Source: Euonymus europaeus (taxonomy: Eukaryota > Streptophyta > Magnoliopsida > Celastrales > Celastraceae). From it: DNA of 64,000 nucleotides. The notes beneath the pieces are model-generated. The model was not told where the DNA came from, did no database searches, and saw nothing but the letters and a program-made list of their open reading frames with translations. The stretch is from the NCBI GenBank assembly GCA_963580455.1, contig OY756964.1, positions 25,952,001 through 26,016,000 on the forward strand, read 5' to 3'. Both the position numbers and the translations under genes were made by a program. This document shows, one piece after another, positions 23,497 through 41,800 of the stretch (its first letter is position 1; every line of letters begins with the position of its first letter).

Positions 23497-23961
23497 ATAT
23501 TAAAATAAACATACCAAATATTCCCAAAATATTGCAAACTAACGCGATTGAGAAGTTGATCAATCTCTATGATAGGATTATGCACAATACTTGATCATTC
23601 TTTATGACTTCACTGTTGATCATTTTGTATGATAAGATCATACCCAATACACAGCGAAGTCACCTCTAGGAATTCAATCCGCATCCCTCGCGTCCTAAGC
23701 CTGGCAGAGAGTGTCCTTGTGAGGCCGACTATCAAGACAAGAAGGCTCGTATGTGTGTGGGTATTCGAAGTGAGAGTGTAACTGTTTGCCGGAAGAGAAA
23801 TTCGGGTTTATCCGTACGCGGAGAGAGAGTGGTGACCTCTTTCCGCATGTCAAACTACAATCGACGTGGCTCCATACGAGAATCTCTATGACTTCACTGT
23901 GGATCATTCTCTAAGATAGGATTATACACGTACAATATATACTTGATCATTCTCTATGACT
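23497..23961. repeat. Short direct repeats flanking the lectin pseudo-exon
   Basis: Variants of TTGATCATTCT-TATGACTTCACTG occur near 23592, 23879 and 23942 with TGATAGGATTAT-CAC between them. The stretch 23502-23575 is also found in reverse orientation at about 33075-33140, so it belongs to a dispersed repeat. The middle part (23640-23880) holds no recognisable gene. Confidence 0.5.
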
Positions 23962-24328
23962 TCACTGCGTAGATGATATGAACTCCCAATTGAGAAGTTG
24001 ATGGCTCTCAATGATAGGAAGGCTCCTGTTGAGGCCGTGAAGCCCACGTAAATATACTGCAGAACGCTGATTGAGATGTCGATAGAATAAGGAGGAAACT
24101 TAACTAGTAATTCTGATGCATGCCCTATAGAAATTTGGAGTAATTTATAATCAATTCGAACCTGCATATATTTTCCACTTTTGAGGTCTATGCTAGTGTC
24201 GTTGAGAGTCCTAAATATAATCGGATGTCTTACACTTGTTGTGTCGACAGCGATGTGATACCCGTCCATGTCAAAATCGTTCTTGTAAGTATCAAACTCG
24301 ACTGCTAGTTGATGACGATTCATTCTAG
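23962..24328 (-). pseudogene. Orphan, frameshifted exon 2 of an L-type lectin
   Basis: Close relative of exon 2 of the lectin at 6257-7265. It starts after a TTGCAG acceptor in the same phase and reads QLAVEFDTYKNDFDMDG, with the E-x-D-x-Y-x-N...D...H metal-site residues kept, then VGFTASTGA. A net +5-base difference from the intact gene just after that shifts the frame; the matching C-terminal strand is present in another frame and ends at TGA 23964-23962. No exon 1 is visible within about 1 kb upstream. An ancestral product would have bound sugar; this remnant cannot make a complete lectin. Confidence 0.75.
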
Positions 24329-25847
24329 CTGCAATTGCACACAAATCATCGAGTTTCTCATATACCAGTTTTGTTTATGTTGTGAAAAAAGATAGAACTT
24401 TCTTCTTCTAGAAAAATATTTAACATAAGCTACTAAGAATGCAAAAAATGAGTTAAATGCCTCACATCATCCAGTTTTAGTTAATTGTATATGTGTATAT
24501 AAATGATGTGAAATGTCGAAACCCTACAAATTAACTATTGGATTGACCGACAAAAAAAACTAATCTTCATATAATACTACCTTCAGGTTGTCGTTCCATG
24601 AGTCCGAGATAGGAGCCATAGCTCAACTGGCGAGGGACCATATATGTATATATAGTGGATAGGATGTTCGGTTCGTTAATGAGTATTATTTACCCATCTT
24701 GACGTCTGTGAACAGCTCGATGTTATATTTATTGTAGTCCTCGTAGATGGTCACTCTTTTGGAAATATATATGTACGGAATGCGACAGTTTATTAGATCT
24801 AGTATCTATCGACATGAACGGTAGTTAGATCAAAGCGGCTTTCCTAAGATTCCTTGATGTACGATCCTTGGGAAAGAGGATAGTTGTAAACAGCTTGATG
24901 CACTCACACCCTAGAACCCTTTGAGCAAAAAGCCCGACAGCAAAAGGAAGGAAAATTCATGGACAGATCCCATCATCTACACCCTAGGAGGAAGATGACA
25001 TTGAAAAAGAATTCATCGATTGACCTAGTGCGACCCGAGAGCTAGTGATGCATAGTGGATGCGGCTTCCCATGTCATTAAAAAAAAAAGTAACTGTTCGT
25101 TAACCAGCCGCACCCCTTCTTGCACTTATCCAAAGAAAAAATTGAATGTTAACCAACCCTCTAATTCCAGCACAATTACAGCTATCGAACAAGGGAACAT
25201 ATGGTATTCCACTGCAAAATACCTTAATTAATTCTAATTATAAAGAACATTTCATAGAAGACCCAAAACTGCACGTATATACTATACTAATAATAATAGG
25301 AAGGGCAGAAAATACAGATGAGCACTTCATCAGCCAATGTCATACCAACGGCAGCAAGGACAATCTAAGAAATTTCAACACTCATCAGTTATTCTTTTCT
25401 GATGTTGACTTGGTCAAAACTATACATATACAGAGAGAAACTATCCGTGCATAACAGCAGCAATTCATTAGCAATTACTTATCCTCCCCAAGTAACATAA
25501 AAACACCTTCAGCAGAATTCACCAACCGCCACGTGTGTGCCAACCAGAGAAATTCCACACAAAAAAAATCCATCATAATTTAATCATAGCAAAAATACAA
25601 GCCATCTGAAATCTACTTCAAGTTTGCTGCAAGTAACTCTGGAAATCAGCGATTCTACAACAAAGTCGTCTAAATAAACTCCAATAATATGAGATTTCAA
25701 CATAAACCACAAGGTAAGCATTGGCTTCTCTCCCGCTGTCAATCTAAAGCATTCAACGTTAGTTGGAGAAAGAGAGGCGACACAAACCATATCGGCTATT
25801 CTGCTTCCATATGGAGCAACCCCACCATGTCTTTGATCAAAACTCCA
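24329..25847. other. Intergenic, includes 3' flank of UAP56
   Basis: No gene recognised. Around 24615-24690 an A-box-like TAGCTCAACTGG and a poor B box occur (see rejected items). The frame at 25146-25454 has no family resemblance. The last part is probably 3' UTR of the UAP56 gene. Confidence 0.4.
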
Positions 25848-31226
<5,379 letters not shown>

Positions 31227-31389
31227 GTTCTCTACAAAACGAAGATGCAGAATTAGAATAATCCTAAATCAAAGCATATTACATCACAAAAATATAGTTA
31301 GGACTCGCAATAACAAACGGTAAGCACGAATGAACTAGGGTTTCGAACAAAAGAATACCTGTTAGGCTACTGTGACTCTACGGAATTTG

Positions 31390-31660
31390 GGGTTTTAGTG
31401 TTAGGGTTTGGAGAGTCTGCAAAGTAAACAGGTTAGCCAACTAAATTATCTAAATCGGGACCAAACCGCCGAGGGATCGAAGACCTAAAACAGAAACTGA
31501 GATTCCTCTGAGAGCTAGGGTTTATGTGAATTGGGGACGAGCTTATTAAAAAAACAAGGGAAATGTTTCCGTTTCCCTAAAATGCCCTTCTAATTATTTG
31601 TAAATCACGCTTATGGCATGCGATATTATTTTCTGGGCCTGGAATATTTGGGCCTACTAG
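31390..31660 (-). promoter_or_regulatory. UAP56 5' leader and promoter with telo-box and site II elements
   Basis: Minus-strand AACCCTAACACTAAAACCCC (about 31392-31411) contains a telo-box-like core. GGCCCA/TGGGCC site II elements lie at 31634-31639 and 31649-31654. A 5'-UTR intron is likely, with a donor near 31359 (CTAACAG-GTATTC) and an acceptor near 31232 (TTTTGTAG). The combination fits a broadly expressed gene. Confidence 0.55.
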
Positions 31661-32706
31661 GCCGGCGTGTAAATACTTTAAAATGACCTCCGTGGTTCAA
31701 GCCCATCTTTTGCATCAAACGATTAAAGCCAACTGAATCCTACTCCTACGGCGACTGGCAATATAAAAATTAAAAAGTATTAGAATTAGAATATTATAAG
31801 GTTCATTTGATTTCCATTCTGTTTTGCATTTTATGTTTTTGTATTTCATTTTATATTTTCTGTTTTTCAATTTAATTTTGAGAATTTTAAAAATGCATTT
31901 GGTTTACATGTTTTTATTGTTTTAAAAAATACAAAAATAAAAAATGAGCTTAAAATAGTCATACCAAATACAACTTTAAATATTCATATTTAGACTTACG
32001 TGGATGCGAGGAGTATTTTTTTTTTTTAGAATATTTTTATGGGAGTTTCTATCATTCATGATTTTATTTTACAAAAATTATCTCATCTTTCCAACTCGAA
32101 CTCATAAGGTTCCACATTAGATACTCCTCTAAATTTACTCAAAAATTGTAGTCAATTATAAATGTGTGTATGTACATTTGGTACAGAGACATTATCGCAT
32201 TAACATTGACACCCAAATGTAAAGATTTTATTTTATTTTATTTTTTTTAAAAATGATGTGCTGAGACTCAAGTTCCAGATTACATATATGAAATATATTT
32301 TTCATGTGACATTCCAAAATTGGAATGCATAAGAGAGGAAAAAATTGCCCTTGGAGATGCTCTAAGCACACCCGCTTTTGTTCTCCATGTATATGTACAC
32401 ATACATGTGTATATATGTATGTATGTAAATAGAAATTGAAATATACAGTAATAAGATTGATTTAGTATAAACAAAATCATGATAATTAAATTAAATACCT
32501 CTAAAGCTAAACTTGTCACATAGAATAACAAATTGTATCCCCCAAACTGACAACATAATATATAACAAACGTACATAGGCAGCTAAATCAAACTTCAAAC
32601 ATTGCCCAAAGTATCATAGAACCAATAAGTTACCTTGGACAGAAAAAAAAATTGCATAAAAAAAAATAATAATAACAAATGCATTAGCTAAATATTGCCT
32701 TGAAGC
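31661..32706. other. Intergenic AT-rich stretch
   Basis: No gene recognised; includes a TATG/TACA-rich run near 32380-32430. Confidence 0.5.
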
Positions 32707-32980
32707 TCAAAGGATCAGTAGTTTGTCTCCAAGAGAGAATTTAGAATTGAATCTCTTTGGATGATCGCTGGGCATCCTAACAGAAATGGTTGACGGGGAT
32801 CGATGAAAGATAATCTTCTCTAGCATAACAGCATTCTCAACCAATTACACAACGACCACATTGTCAAGGGCATCCCCTTCAAAGCCAATAATTTCCACTG
32901 CTTGAAGGCATTGGTGAGGACATTTTGGAGGCTTTTCTTGTACATTTGTTGGACGTGGTTTAGTAATTAGACGATTTATC
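32707..32980 (-). pseudogene. FBD-domain remnant of an F-box/LRR gene
   Basis: Minus-strand frame reads PPKCPHQCLQAVEIIGFEG, then NVVVV, an in-frame TAA, then LVENAVMLEKIIFHRSP and a final ...FSLGDKLLIL-stop. CPH-LK-VE-I/V-GF-G followed about 15 residues later by L-ENA-LEKI is the signature of the FBD domain found at the C-terminus of plant F-box/FBD/LRR proteins. Neither F-box nor LRRs are visible upstream, so only the tail of the gene remains. A full protein would act as a substrate receptor of an SCF ubiquitin ligase; this piece is not functional. Confidence 0.65.
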
Positions 32981-33766
32981 TGACAACAAAACAGGCCAAG
33001 ATATATGTATCAAGTTTCAAGATGATTTATGTGGCATCACAAGGTTATCCTCTCTGAGTCTCTGCCTCGACTAAGAGATTGATCAACTTCTCAATTGTGT
33101 TGGTTTGCAATTTATTTGGATATGTTTGTTTTCTATACATTATTTTAAATTTTATAGATGGCAGGAAACAATCTCAAAAACACGTTTGGTCATTTTAAAA
33201 AACATGGAAAACAAGATCTGGAAAAAAATGTCAATGGTTTGTAATAAGTTATGCTTGGCTCTGCAAACTTATTATGCATCTTAAGATCCGCAATATTCGA
33301 GGATAAAATGAAGAAGATAAAGAGTATGAATCAGAAAAGCAGGTAGTTGATGCCGGAGAATGCAGCCCAAAAGATATTACAACACCAAATAGGTGGTTTC
33401 AAAGACGATAGATAATAAAATAAACAATACATTTTGATCAATAATTATCTAACAGTAACCCAAAATTTTACAAGATGATTCCGATCAGCAGCCAACGAGA
33501 GATGCTTAAACAACTTAAATTAGCATAACCAGACAAATGAAAACATACAATACTGCAAGCACGATGGATGCAGAGTCCCAATGAGCAATTTTGAAAGAAA
33601 GCACACAAAACCAATGATGTTGCTGCCTAGAGAGCAGACCGCTCACTACCCATAAGGCCATAAACCAAAATCCTCTGGCGCCTCCATTGTCATTGAATGA
33701 TTCGAACCTTGCACCTCTTATTCATACAATCTAATTAGGGGCATCATTTATGAATATCTGACCCAC
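32981..33766. other. Intergenic, 3' flank of WVD2-like gene
   Basis: Contains a ~65-bp dispersed repeat at about 33075-33140 that matches the reverse complement of 23502-23575. The remainder is non-coding and probably includes the 3' UTR of the gene that follows. Confidence 0.5.
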
Positions 33767-36750
33767 TTAATGCTCCAATGCAATGGCTTCTTGTACCAGA
33801 AAGGGTTGAGTCTGCTCCGTAACAATATTTCCTTCATCTGTTTCAGGATGAGTTTCACTTGCTTCATTTCTCCGCCCTACCCTCTGCTCTTGTGTGGGAG
33901 ACGTAGTTTCACTTTTCGCATTGGAAAAAAAGGTATTTTCCTCCTTCGAAGCTTCAGAGAATGTGGCTTTTTCATTATTTGTGGAACTTGAAGAAACAGT
34001 CTTCTCACAAGGCAGTTTAGGAAGAGACTTCCGTTGTGGCTTCCTCGCAATTACAGGGGAAGTTTTGCTTGTATTGCTTCGGGGCAATTTCTCATCCAAG
34101 CTTAGACGACCTGGTCGCAAGCTATGGCTGCTATTTTCTTCAGAATCAGGTGTTGAACTCTTCTTTCTGCCAAGCTTGGGAGATCTAGCTCTTGTTGGAG
34201 GTATCTGCACCAGTGTAGCAGAGACATTCAAGAAAAAGGCCATTGAAAATCTACACATAAAACCTACAGAAGGCAACCCAAATAGCTGTGATGCCAAATG
34301 GGATAATAGGTTTAACAGGACAGTCGGACACAATGTCACTACACCTTATGCAGCCATGCACAACTAGTTAGGTCTCACGTCAGAGATTTAGCTCAGCCAA
34401 TAATGAAGAAACTAAAGACATACAGTAGTCAATAAATTTATACGTTAAAATACTCCACCTCCATCCATCAGGACCAGAGAGATGAAGCTGGCAAAACAGA
34501 AAGATGAGGTTTCAGCTGAGACATAATTGGTTACCTTATGCAGTCCTCTGGACTCCGGACAATAATAAATTGGAGGATAGCAGATAAATTGACAGGATCT
34601 ATGGAAAAAAATTAAGAATATAACTCCATGACTTAAAAAATGATCAGAACAAGTTGAACATATTGAAGCCTTCTAAATTTTCAATAACATAATAGTTTCA
34701 AAAATTCTGGGGTCTAGGTTTGAAAAATACGCTCCATGCAAACTGTAGAGATACAACTTCCAGCAACTATCATAGAAGGGAATATAAAGAAATGAAAGCA
34801 CAAGAGAAGAATAATCCAGTGCTTGATTCAGCAACCAGCCAACCACTCGACTTTCAAAATGCAATCCCAAAAGATATCATGTGGAAAATACGAATCCCTT
34901 AAAATTAGGTAAAAAATCCCTATGACAATGAGAATTTATTTACGAATAATCTTTCCCAAGGACAGGACAAGAACCATCCTTCTATGTCGTATTTTCAGTT
35001 ACTAAATTTGAACAACAAATACAAGGTAAGCTCACATCATCAACCAACCATCAGTTCATGAAAATTGAAAAAGGACAAAACCAATTAAACAACAGAATGA
35101 ACCATTGCGCTTATTATTAACGATACTAAAGCATGCATGCAATCAGAAGACTCTGGTTTATATTTCTCCCACGGACTGCCATGTTTCATGTTAGGTACAG
35201 ATTAGCTATCACTAAGAAAGACAGAGACATGCCTTCTTAAGCTCTGCCTTAGTTGGAGGTTCTTGATAAAAGTCGGGCATGGGAGTTGCTTTGAAGGTCA
35301 GACTCTTCCGAAGCTGCTTAATCTCAGCTTCTTGAGACTCCTGCAATAGAATATATAGATTTTTCAAGACAATAACAAAGTCAACAAAATAAAAACTTCA
35401 TCTATATCACAGAACTTGAAGGTGAATACCTACACACACAAAAAATCCTACCTTAGACTTCACTTGCAAAGTAGTCTTTTCTACTTCCTTTGCATGAATC
35501 TTTTCCTCAAGTTTAGAGTAGAACTGTCCAATCAAAAAGAAGAAGATAATATGGTGTTGACTCGATGAGCCACCAAAACAACCAAGAATGTATAGGTACA
35601 TAACCAACCTCTTTCCTCTTCTCAGCTCGCTCATCACAATTAAAGCTGAACCCATAATTGGGAAGGGCACCTGCCCTGTGTTGTTTGGCCTCTTCCGGCT
35701 TTGGACTTCTGCACAATATTTAAGGATTAAGTGGTATGTAAACTAGAAAGGATCCCATGAAACACAAAACCAAAGCAACCCCAACTTAAATCAGGACACC
35801 TATTATAAATTCAAAATCTCAAGAATCAGAACAGGTATTATCAGTTTACGGATCCTCAAATCATCACAGGTTTTATCCATTTACCACCTCAAGAAATAAA
35901 TATCATAAAATTGGCAGGGACATTCATGAATAAAGGCAAAGAAACTAACGGCCAGTGGGACTTACATTTGGCTATCAGATGAGACAGCATCAGACTTTCC
36001 AGATTGCTGCTCCAAGGAAACAAGAAAAAGGAAGAATAAAAAATATAATCACAAACTAAAAGGACAATAAGTAAAATCCATACGAACCAGAACACTGAAT
36101 TCAAGATACGCCCATGATACACTAGAAAAAACTAAAGGTTGCACTATCTTTTACCTTGGTTGAATGAATCTGCCTGTCATTAGAGGAATTACTTTTAACA
36201 GGCTGTTTAACACGTGGATTTGAACCCAAGGAACCATTTGAAAAGTTAGATGTCGTTCCCACGCCTTTTTCATCTTTGTTTTTCTTCAACCAAGTTGCTG
36301 AGATGTTTCTGGGGCTTGATGGCTTCTCAGTCTTGCTTTCCCCTTGAACCTTGACTGACTTGGCTTGCTTATGGATTGCATCTTTCACTTTCCCCTCCTA
36401 TAGAACAGCGTAAACAAGGCATCAAAAATAAGCTGGTGATTATCTAGAATGCAATTGAATTTGACTAGATCACCTACTACCTTAGAAACAGTCAACTTGT
36501 TCTTCTTCACACGGGCATTTGATTCCTCCCTTGGCTCTGCAGGAGATGATTTATTAGTACCACTATCATCCGAAACTTCTGCAGTTACCAGATTTCCATT
36601 GCCCTCTGAAGTCTCTGAAGTGCCCTCGGAAATCCCATTTACATTATTAGCAACAGCATGATCCTCTCCAGAGCCAGCAAGTCGCTCATGACCACCATGT
36701 AGATGGACTACCACAAGCCCATCGGCAGGCTTCAGATTATGAGAGTCCAT
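33767..36750 (-). CDS. WVD2-like TPX2-family microtubule-associated protein
   Basis: Coding exons (minus): 36750-36481, 36397-36155, 36006-35966, 35708-35609, 35523-35452, 35340-35233 and 34204-33767; 423 codons plus stop, phases consistent. The protein opens [16 protein letters not shown], has Ser/Asn/Lys-rich linkers to about residue 190, then the TPX2 core [20 protein letters not shown] followed by [13 protein letters not shown] (about residues 200-235) and the [11 protein letters not shown] motif near 262. A basic Ser/Pro-rich tail ([12 protein letters not shown]) follows. This arrangement identifies the WAVE-DAMPENED2/WDL family, which binds and bundles cortical microtubules and influences cell elongation. 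Intron 6 uses a GC donor (AAG-GCATGT); a GT four bases on would break the frame. Exon 3 has two possible acceptors three bases apart (36006 or 36009). A 5'-UTR intron upstream of 36760 is likely. Confidence 0.92.
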
Positions 36751-36759
36751 AACACACTG

Positions 36760-38497
36760 CCAGAAATATATATTTCGCAAATAGTTTAAGCAACATCATA
36801 TAAGAACCAAAGATAACTAGCAAAATAAACAAGACAGGACGTCCTGTCCTCTATATATTACATTACAAAAGCCAACCATGATACAGATAAAGAACTTGGA
36901 CAAATATGAACAGTCAGCCCCAGAAACATGAATTCTAAAATCTGTAAAATACACTCAATCACGATTATCCGATGCATTGTGTCATCCTAAACAAAATGGA
37001 GACCATAAGCGATTGTCTCAATAACAAACAAAAAAAACTAAGCAAATGTAAGAAACAGTGAACATAACCTAATAAATCTCTCGCAAACAACTTGGATCAG
37101 GAAGAAAGAACATGCACCTATGAGTTACAAAGGTACAACTCCTTAGCCGGTAGCATAGAAAACTTAAAAGAACCAAACTAACCATTTTAATAAATCCTGC
37201 ATTTCAAATAGATGAGACCAAATCACCAAGAGACCAAGTACAGTAAAAGGCCTAACAAGGCTACGCACCTATGTCAATCAATGATTCACATGAAAAGGAA
37301 ATGATTCACGTGAAAAGTAAATGCAAGCATTATGGACAAAGGGGGAAAAAGGAGAGGAAGAGTGAGCATCGAAAGCGATAAAGCGAGCAACACGGAAACA
37401 AAACGAATAAACTGAACTAGGCGATATACAATAAGATTCCACCAAAAACTAGGATCTCCGTATAAACAGCAAAACGCGCGCACATTTTCAAACCTAAACA
37501 TATGTCCTTGTCCATTGATGTACTAATACAAAAAAACATGCAACGAAAATCAAACCCAAAAAAAGAAAGACACGCTCCGTACTTTGCCACATAATGCCAC
37601 TTCGAAAACCACTCGGCATAGGGCAATCAATCTCAAAAAAAACCAAAAGCAGCTACAAGATACTATTGACATTCAAATCTGTAACCATTTCCATAGTATT
37701 CTCAGCAACGGAACAGGAATCAAAGAAGAAAAGAAAGCTAAATCAAGTTTTCGCTTCTTACCTCGGGAAGCGCGCGGGAACTACAGCTCCATTTAGACGA
37801 AGAATATATTCGACGAATACAGAAAGAGATTTACGGAGAGCTTTCAAGGATCTGCAACGTAGCAGACCAAAGAGAAACGAAGCAAGGCTTCACAAATCAG
37901 TAGATCCAAACACTATACAATACACCAGCAAGATCTCTCCGATTCAAAATCGAAATTCAATTTTTTTTTTGTTTTTTTTTTTTGCCTTTTATTGAAAATA
38001 TTTAAATACAGTCTCTCTCTCCTGTGTTTGTTTTTATTTTTGAATACAGGAGATTTTGGCTTTACTGTTATACGGTTCCAAGGCAGTTCACTTAAATACG
38101 GTTATTGTAAATAAAATAAAACACTTCGACAAAATTAAATTATTAATGTCTTTTTTTAAATAATAAAAAATTATGTTGAGCCTCTGTAAATGTTATAAAT
38201 AATACGACATTTAAGGATTGCAGTCTTTTGCAAGAGGAGCCCGCAATTCCTGTCTTATTATTTGTCCCGATAATATTTTTTAAGCATTATTTAATCCTAG
38301 GAATATATATATCTATTTCTAATTTTTTTAACTAATTATTTTTTTAAGCAATAACTACATCAGACGTTTAATAAAAGGCCTAAACTACCACTATCAATTG
38401 AAGCCTCGACGCACATAAAACATTTTGCTGTTTTGCAGCCTAGGCTCGAATTTTTGGTCCGAGTTCGATCCGAAGCCCAAACTAATGGGCCAATGCC
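36760..38497. other. 5' UTR, first intron and promoter side of WVD2-like gene
   Basis: No coding gene. A T-rich run at 37961-37983 precedes AT-rich intergenic DNA. The upstream untranslated exon probably lies around 37780-37950. A TGGGCC site at 38487 sits next to the LTR retrotransposon. Plus-strand frames at 37584-37995 are antisense to this leader and not supported. Confidence 0.4.
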
Positions 38498-38772
38498 TGT
38501 TATGATCCTAATTTGTAGAGAATAATTCCTTTAATTATTATGTTATTTTTGTTATATTCTTTTAATAGGCTGTTAAACAGTTAGCAGAATATGGAGTTGG
38601 CTTAACGACTGTTAAGTACCTGTTATTCTGTAACCACCTCATTTGGCTTATAAAGCCATCCTTTGGCATTGAACGGAATTCAGAAAATAATATTAGAGTT
38701 GTTTCTTTATTCTTTATCTTCCCTGTCAAGTTCCTGTTGGCATTATTAGGTTACGGTTGAAGGTAGTCAACA
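38498..38772 (+). repeat. 5' LTR of the Ty3/gypsy element
   Basis: 275 bp, begins TGTTATGATCC and ends GGTAGTCAACA. A CTTATAAAG TATA-like site lies near 38647, where transcription of the element would have started. Confidence 0.95.
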
Positions 38773-38774
38773 AT

Positions 38775-38788
38775 TGGTATCAGAGCCC
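38775..38788 (+). other. Primer binding site for initiator tRNA-Met
   Basis: TGGTATCAGAGCCC, two bases after the 5' LTR. It is the complement of the 3' end of the canonical plant initiator tRNA-Met. The initiator tRNA gene at 52058 would pair with one mismatch, because its acceptor stem reads CTCCGAT rather than CTCTGAT. Confidence 0.9.
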
Positions 38789-38816
38789 AATTCTTCTACT
38801 GATCCTTTTCCTGTGT

Positions 38817-41800
38817 ATGCCCCGTCGTACTAGAGCTGCTATTATGGATAGTCGCGTGACGAACCTGGAGGTTAACATGGACCAGATCTCGATCGCTTTG
38901 GAGAAATTGCAAGGAACAGTGAATCACGATATCACCAATCTGAACTTGAGCATGGCCTCTGGTTTTGAGAAATTGAGGCGTGATCTGCTTAAGCCTGACA
39001 CTGTGATTCAAGAAGATGATACACGATCCGATTTAGGTCAGAATCGTGCTTTTCGACGTAGTGAGGAAAGCGAATTGAGAGGACAGTAACGATTGACATG
39101 GCAGAAAATCGAATTTCCAAAATTTCATGAGATTGATGATCCTTTGGCATGGATTCATAAGGCTGAACAGTATTTTTCGTATCATGGAACTCCAGATCAC
39201 CAGAAACTCATGATTGTGTCCTTTAATTTGGATGGTGAGCCGTTGCAGTGGTTTCATTAGATGGATTGTCTTCAATCCACACCACGATGGGAGGATTTCA
39301 CCATTGCGTTTTGCAAGAAGTTTGGTCCATCGAAATATGAAGATTCTGCAGAATCTTTGTTCAAACTTAGGCAAGGTGGTACTTTGAAGGAGTACATCAA
39401 AGAGTTCAGGCGGTTGGCCAACCGAACCTTTGTTGCTAGTCCAAATTTGTTGAAAAGCTGTTTCATTGGTGGGTTGAAACCGAATCTCAGGTATGATGTT
39501 AAATTGGCTAAACCTGATACTACACATGATGCAATAGATGTGGCACTCCAATTGGATGCCAAATTAAGCCATTTCCAAAATTCTGGAAATAAATCTTTCC
39601 ATGTGAAATCTGCAATTCTGTCCACGGTACCAAGTACTAGGGTCCAAGAAACTGTACCAAAGAAGATGGTTGTGAATGAATTGCCAACAAGGAGATTTAC
39701 TCCTGAGGAGGTTCAGGATAGGAAACAAAGAGGGTTATGTTTTTATTGTGATGAACGTTATGTTAGAGGCCATAAGTGTTCTCGAAAACAAATTTTTCTG
39801 TTAGAAGTCACTTTTGATGAGGGTGTGGATGAACTTGAGGATATTGTGGTTGAAAATGAACAAATCTTGGAGTTACAACAGTTACAATTAAGTAACTGTG
39901 CATTTTATGGTATTAATGCCCAACAACCTATCAAAACCATGAAGGTGAGGGGATACTTAAGAAATCAACCTGTATTGGTACTGATGGATTCAGGAAGTAC
40001 ACACAATTTTATTGATGCCAGATTGTTAAAAAAAATTGGATGGCAGTGTGAGAAAACAAAAGAGTATCAAGTCATAATTGCAGATTGAGGGAAAATTAAA
40101 GGAATGGGCTGCTATAAGGGGATGTCTTTGTCAATGGAGAAATATGATTGTCAACCTACCTTGTTTGTGTTACCATTAGGTGGTTGTGACATTATGTTAG
40201 GAGTGAAGTGGCTTTCATCAGTCACTCCTATTTGTGGGATTTCCAGAACATGACTATGCAATTTTCTGTTTATAAAAAATCTGTGTTTTTGAAGAGCGCA
40301 GTGTGTCATCAGTCTTTAGTTCAGGAAGTATCTCTTAATCAAATAGAGAGACACTTGCAAAGTTCTAGTTTAGGAATGATCCTCTTTTTACAAGAAGTTA
40401 TTCACTCCAGTGGCCAAGAACATTTGACAGTACAGCAACTTGAAGAATTACAACATTTGTTGGACTCATATGAATCTTTATTTCAGAATCCAACTTCATT
40501 ACCTCCAGCAAGAGAGCATGACCACAGAATACCATCGATAGCAGGAGCTAAACCACCAAATAAGCGGCCTTATCATTATGGGCCAATTCAAAAGACAGAA
40601 ATAGAAAAGGCTGTACATGAGTTGTTGAAAGCAGGTTTCATAAGACCCTGTCTTATTAGTTAAGAAAAAAGAAGGAACTTGGCGAATGTGTATGGACTGT
40701 AGGGAATTAAATCAATTGACGATCAAGGATAAATATCCCATTCCTTTGATAGATGATCTTCTTGATGAATTACATGGCTCACAATATTTCTCTAAGCTGG
40801 ATTTACGAGCTGGCTATCATCAAATTAGGATGCACTTGAATGATGTGGAAAAAACAGCCTTTAGGACACATGAAGGGCATTATGAATTTTTGGTCATGCC
40901 CTTTGGGTTGACTAATGGCCCTGCTACCTTCCGAGGGTTGATGAATGACATTTTCAAGGACCATTTGAGGAAATCATTACTGGTGTTTTTTATGACATTT
41001 TAATATACAGTCCAAGTTGGAAACTTCACTTACAGCATCTGAGACATGTTTTCAATATTTTACAAAAGCACCAGCTTTTGCTGAAAAGGCAAAAATGTTC
41101 CTTCGGCCAGCAACATGTGGAGTATTTAGGACACATTGTTTCCAGGAATGGAGTGTCAGCTGATCCATCCAAATTAATGGCAGTGAAAGATTGGCCAATA
41201 CCAACCAATGTGAAAGAGCTTAGAGGATTTCTAGGTCTTACTGGTTATTATAGAAAGTTTGTGCCTAACTATGGAAAAATTTGCCAACCACTATATCAGT
41301 TGACCAAGAAGGATGGATTTCTATGGAATGATAAGGCTACTACGACCTTTAATACACTCAAAGAAGTAATGGTATCTCCTCAAGTCCTTGCTTTGCCTGA
41401 TTTCGGATCACAATTTGAGTTGGAATGTCATGCTAGTGGGACTAGAATTGGAGCAGTATTGCAGCAGCATGGTCGGCCAGTGGCTTTTACAAGCCAAGCC
41501 TTGGGTCCTCGAAATTTAGCTCTATCTACATATGAGAAGGAAATTATGGCTATAGTTTCTGCAGTAAAGAAGTGGCAACATTACCTTCAGGGAAAACATT
41601 TTGTGATAAAAACTTATCATCAGACTCTGAAACATTTCCTTGAGCAAAAAGCTAACTCACCTTTTCAACAAAAATGGGTTGCCAAGCTTTTAGGTTATGA
41701 CTATGAAATTCAATACAACAACAAGGAAGAGAAAATGTAGTGGCAGATGCACTTTCAAGGGTGTCAGGTTCCTTAATGCTTCCTGAAGCATCATTGTCTC

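Noticed and set aside
24610..24690. tRNA-like A box (TAGCTCAACTGG) followed by GGTTCG
   Set aside because: B box is incomplete, no cloverleaf folds by eye, and there is no A-tail or terminator at the expected place.
33894..34367. Plus-strand open frame of 157 codons
   Set aside because: It is antisense to the last coding exon of the WVD2-like gene, whose frame, splice phases and family match are strong.
38796..39011. Minus-strand frames antisense to gag and integrase (also 39033-39625, 42161-42349)
   Set aside because: Shadows of the Ty3/gypsy coding region.
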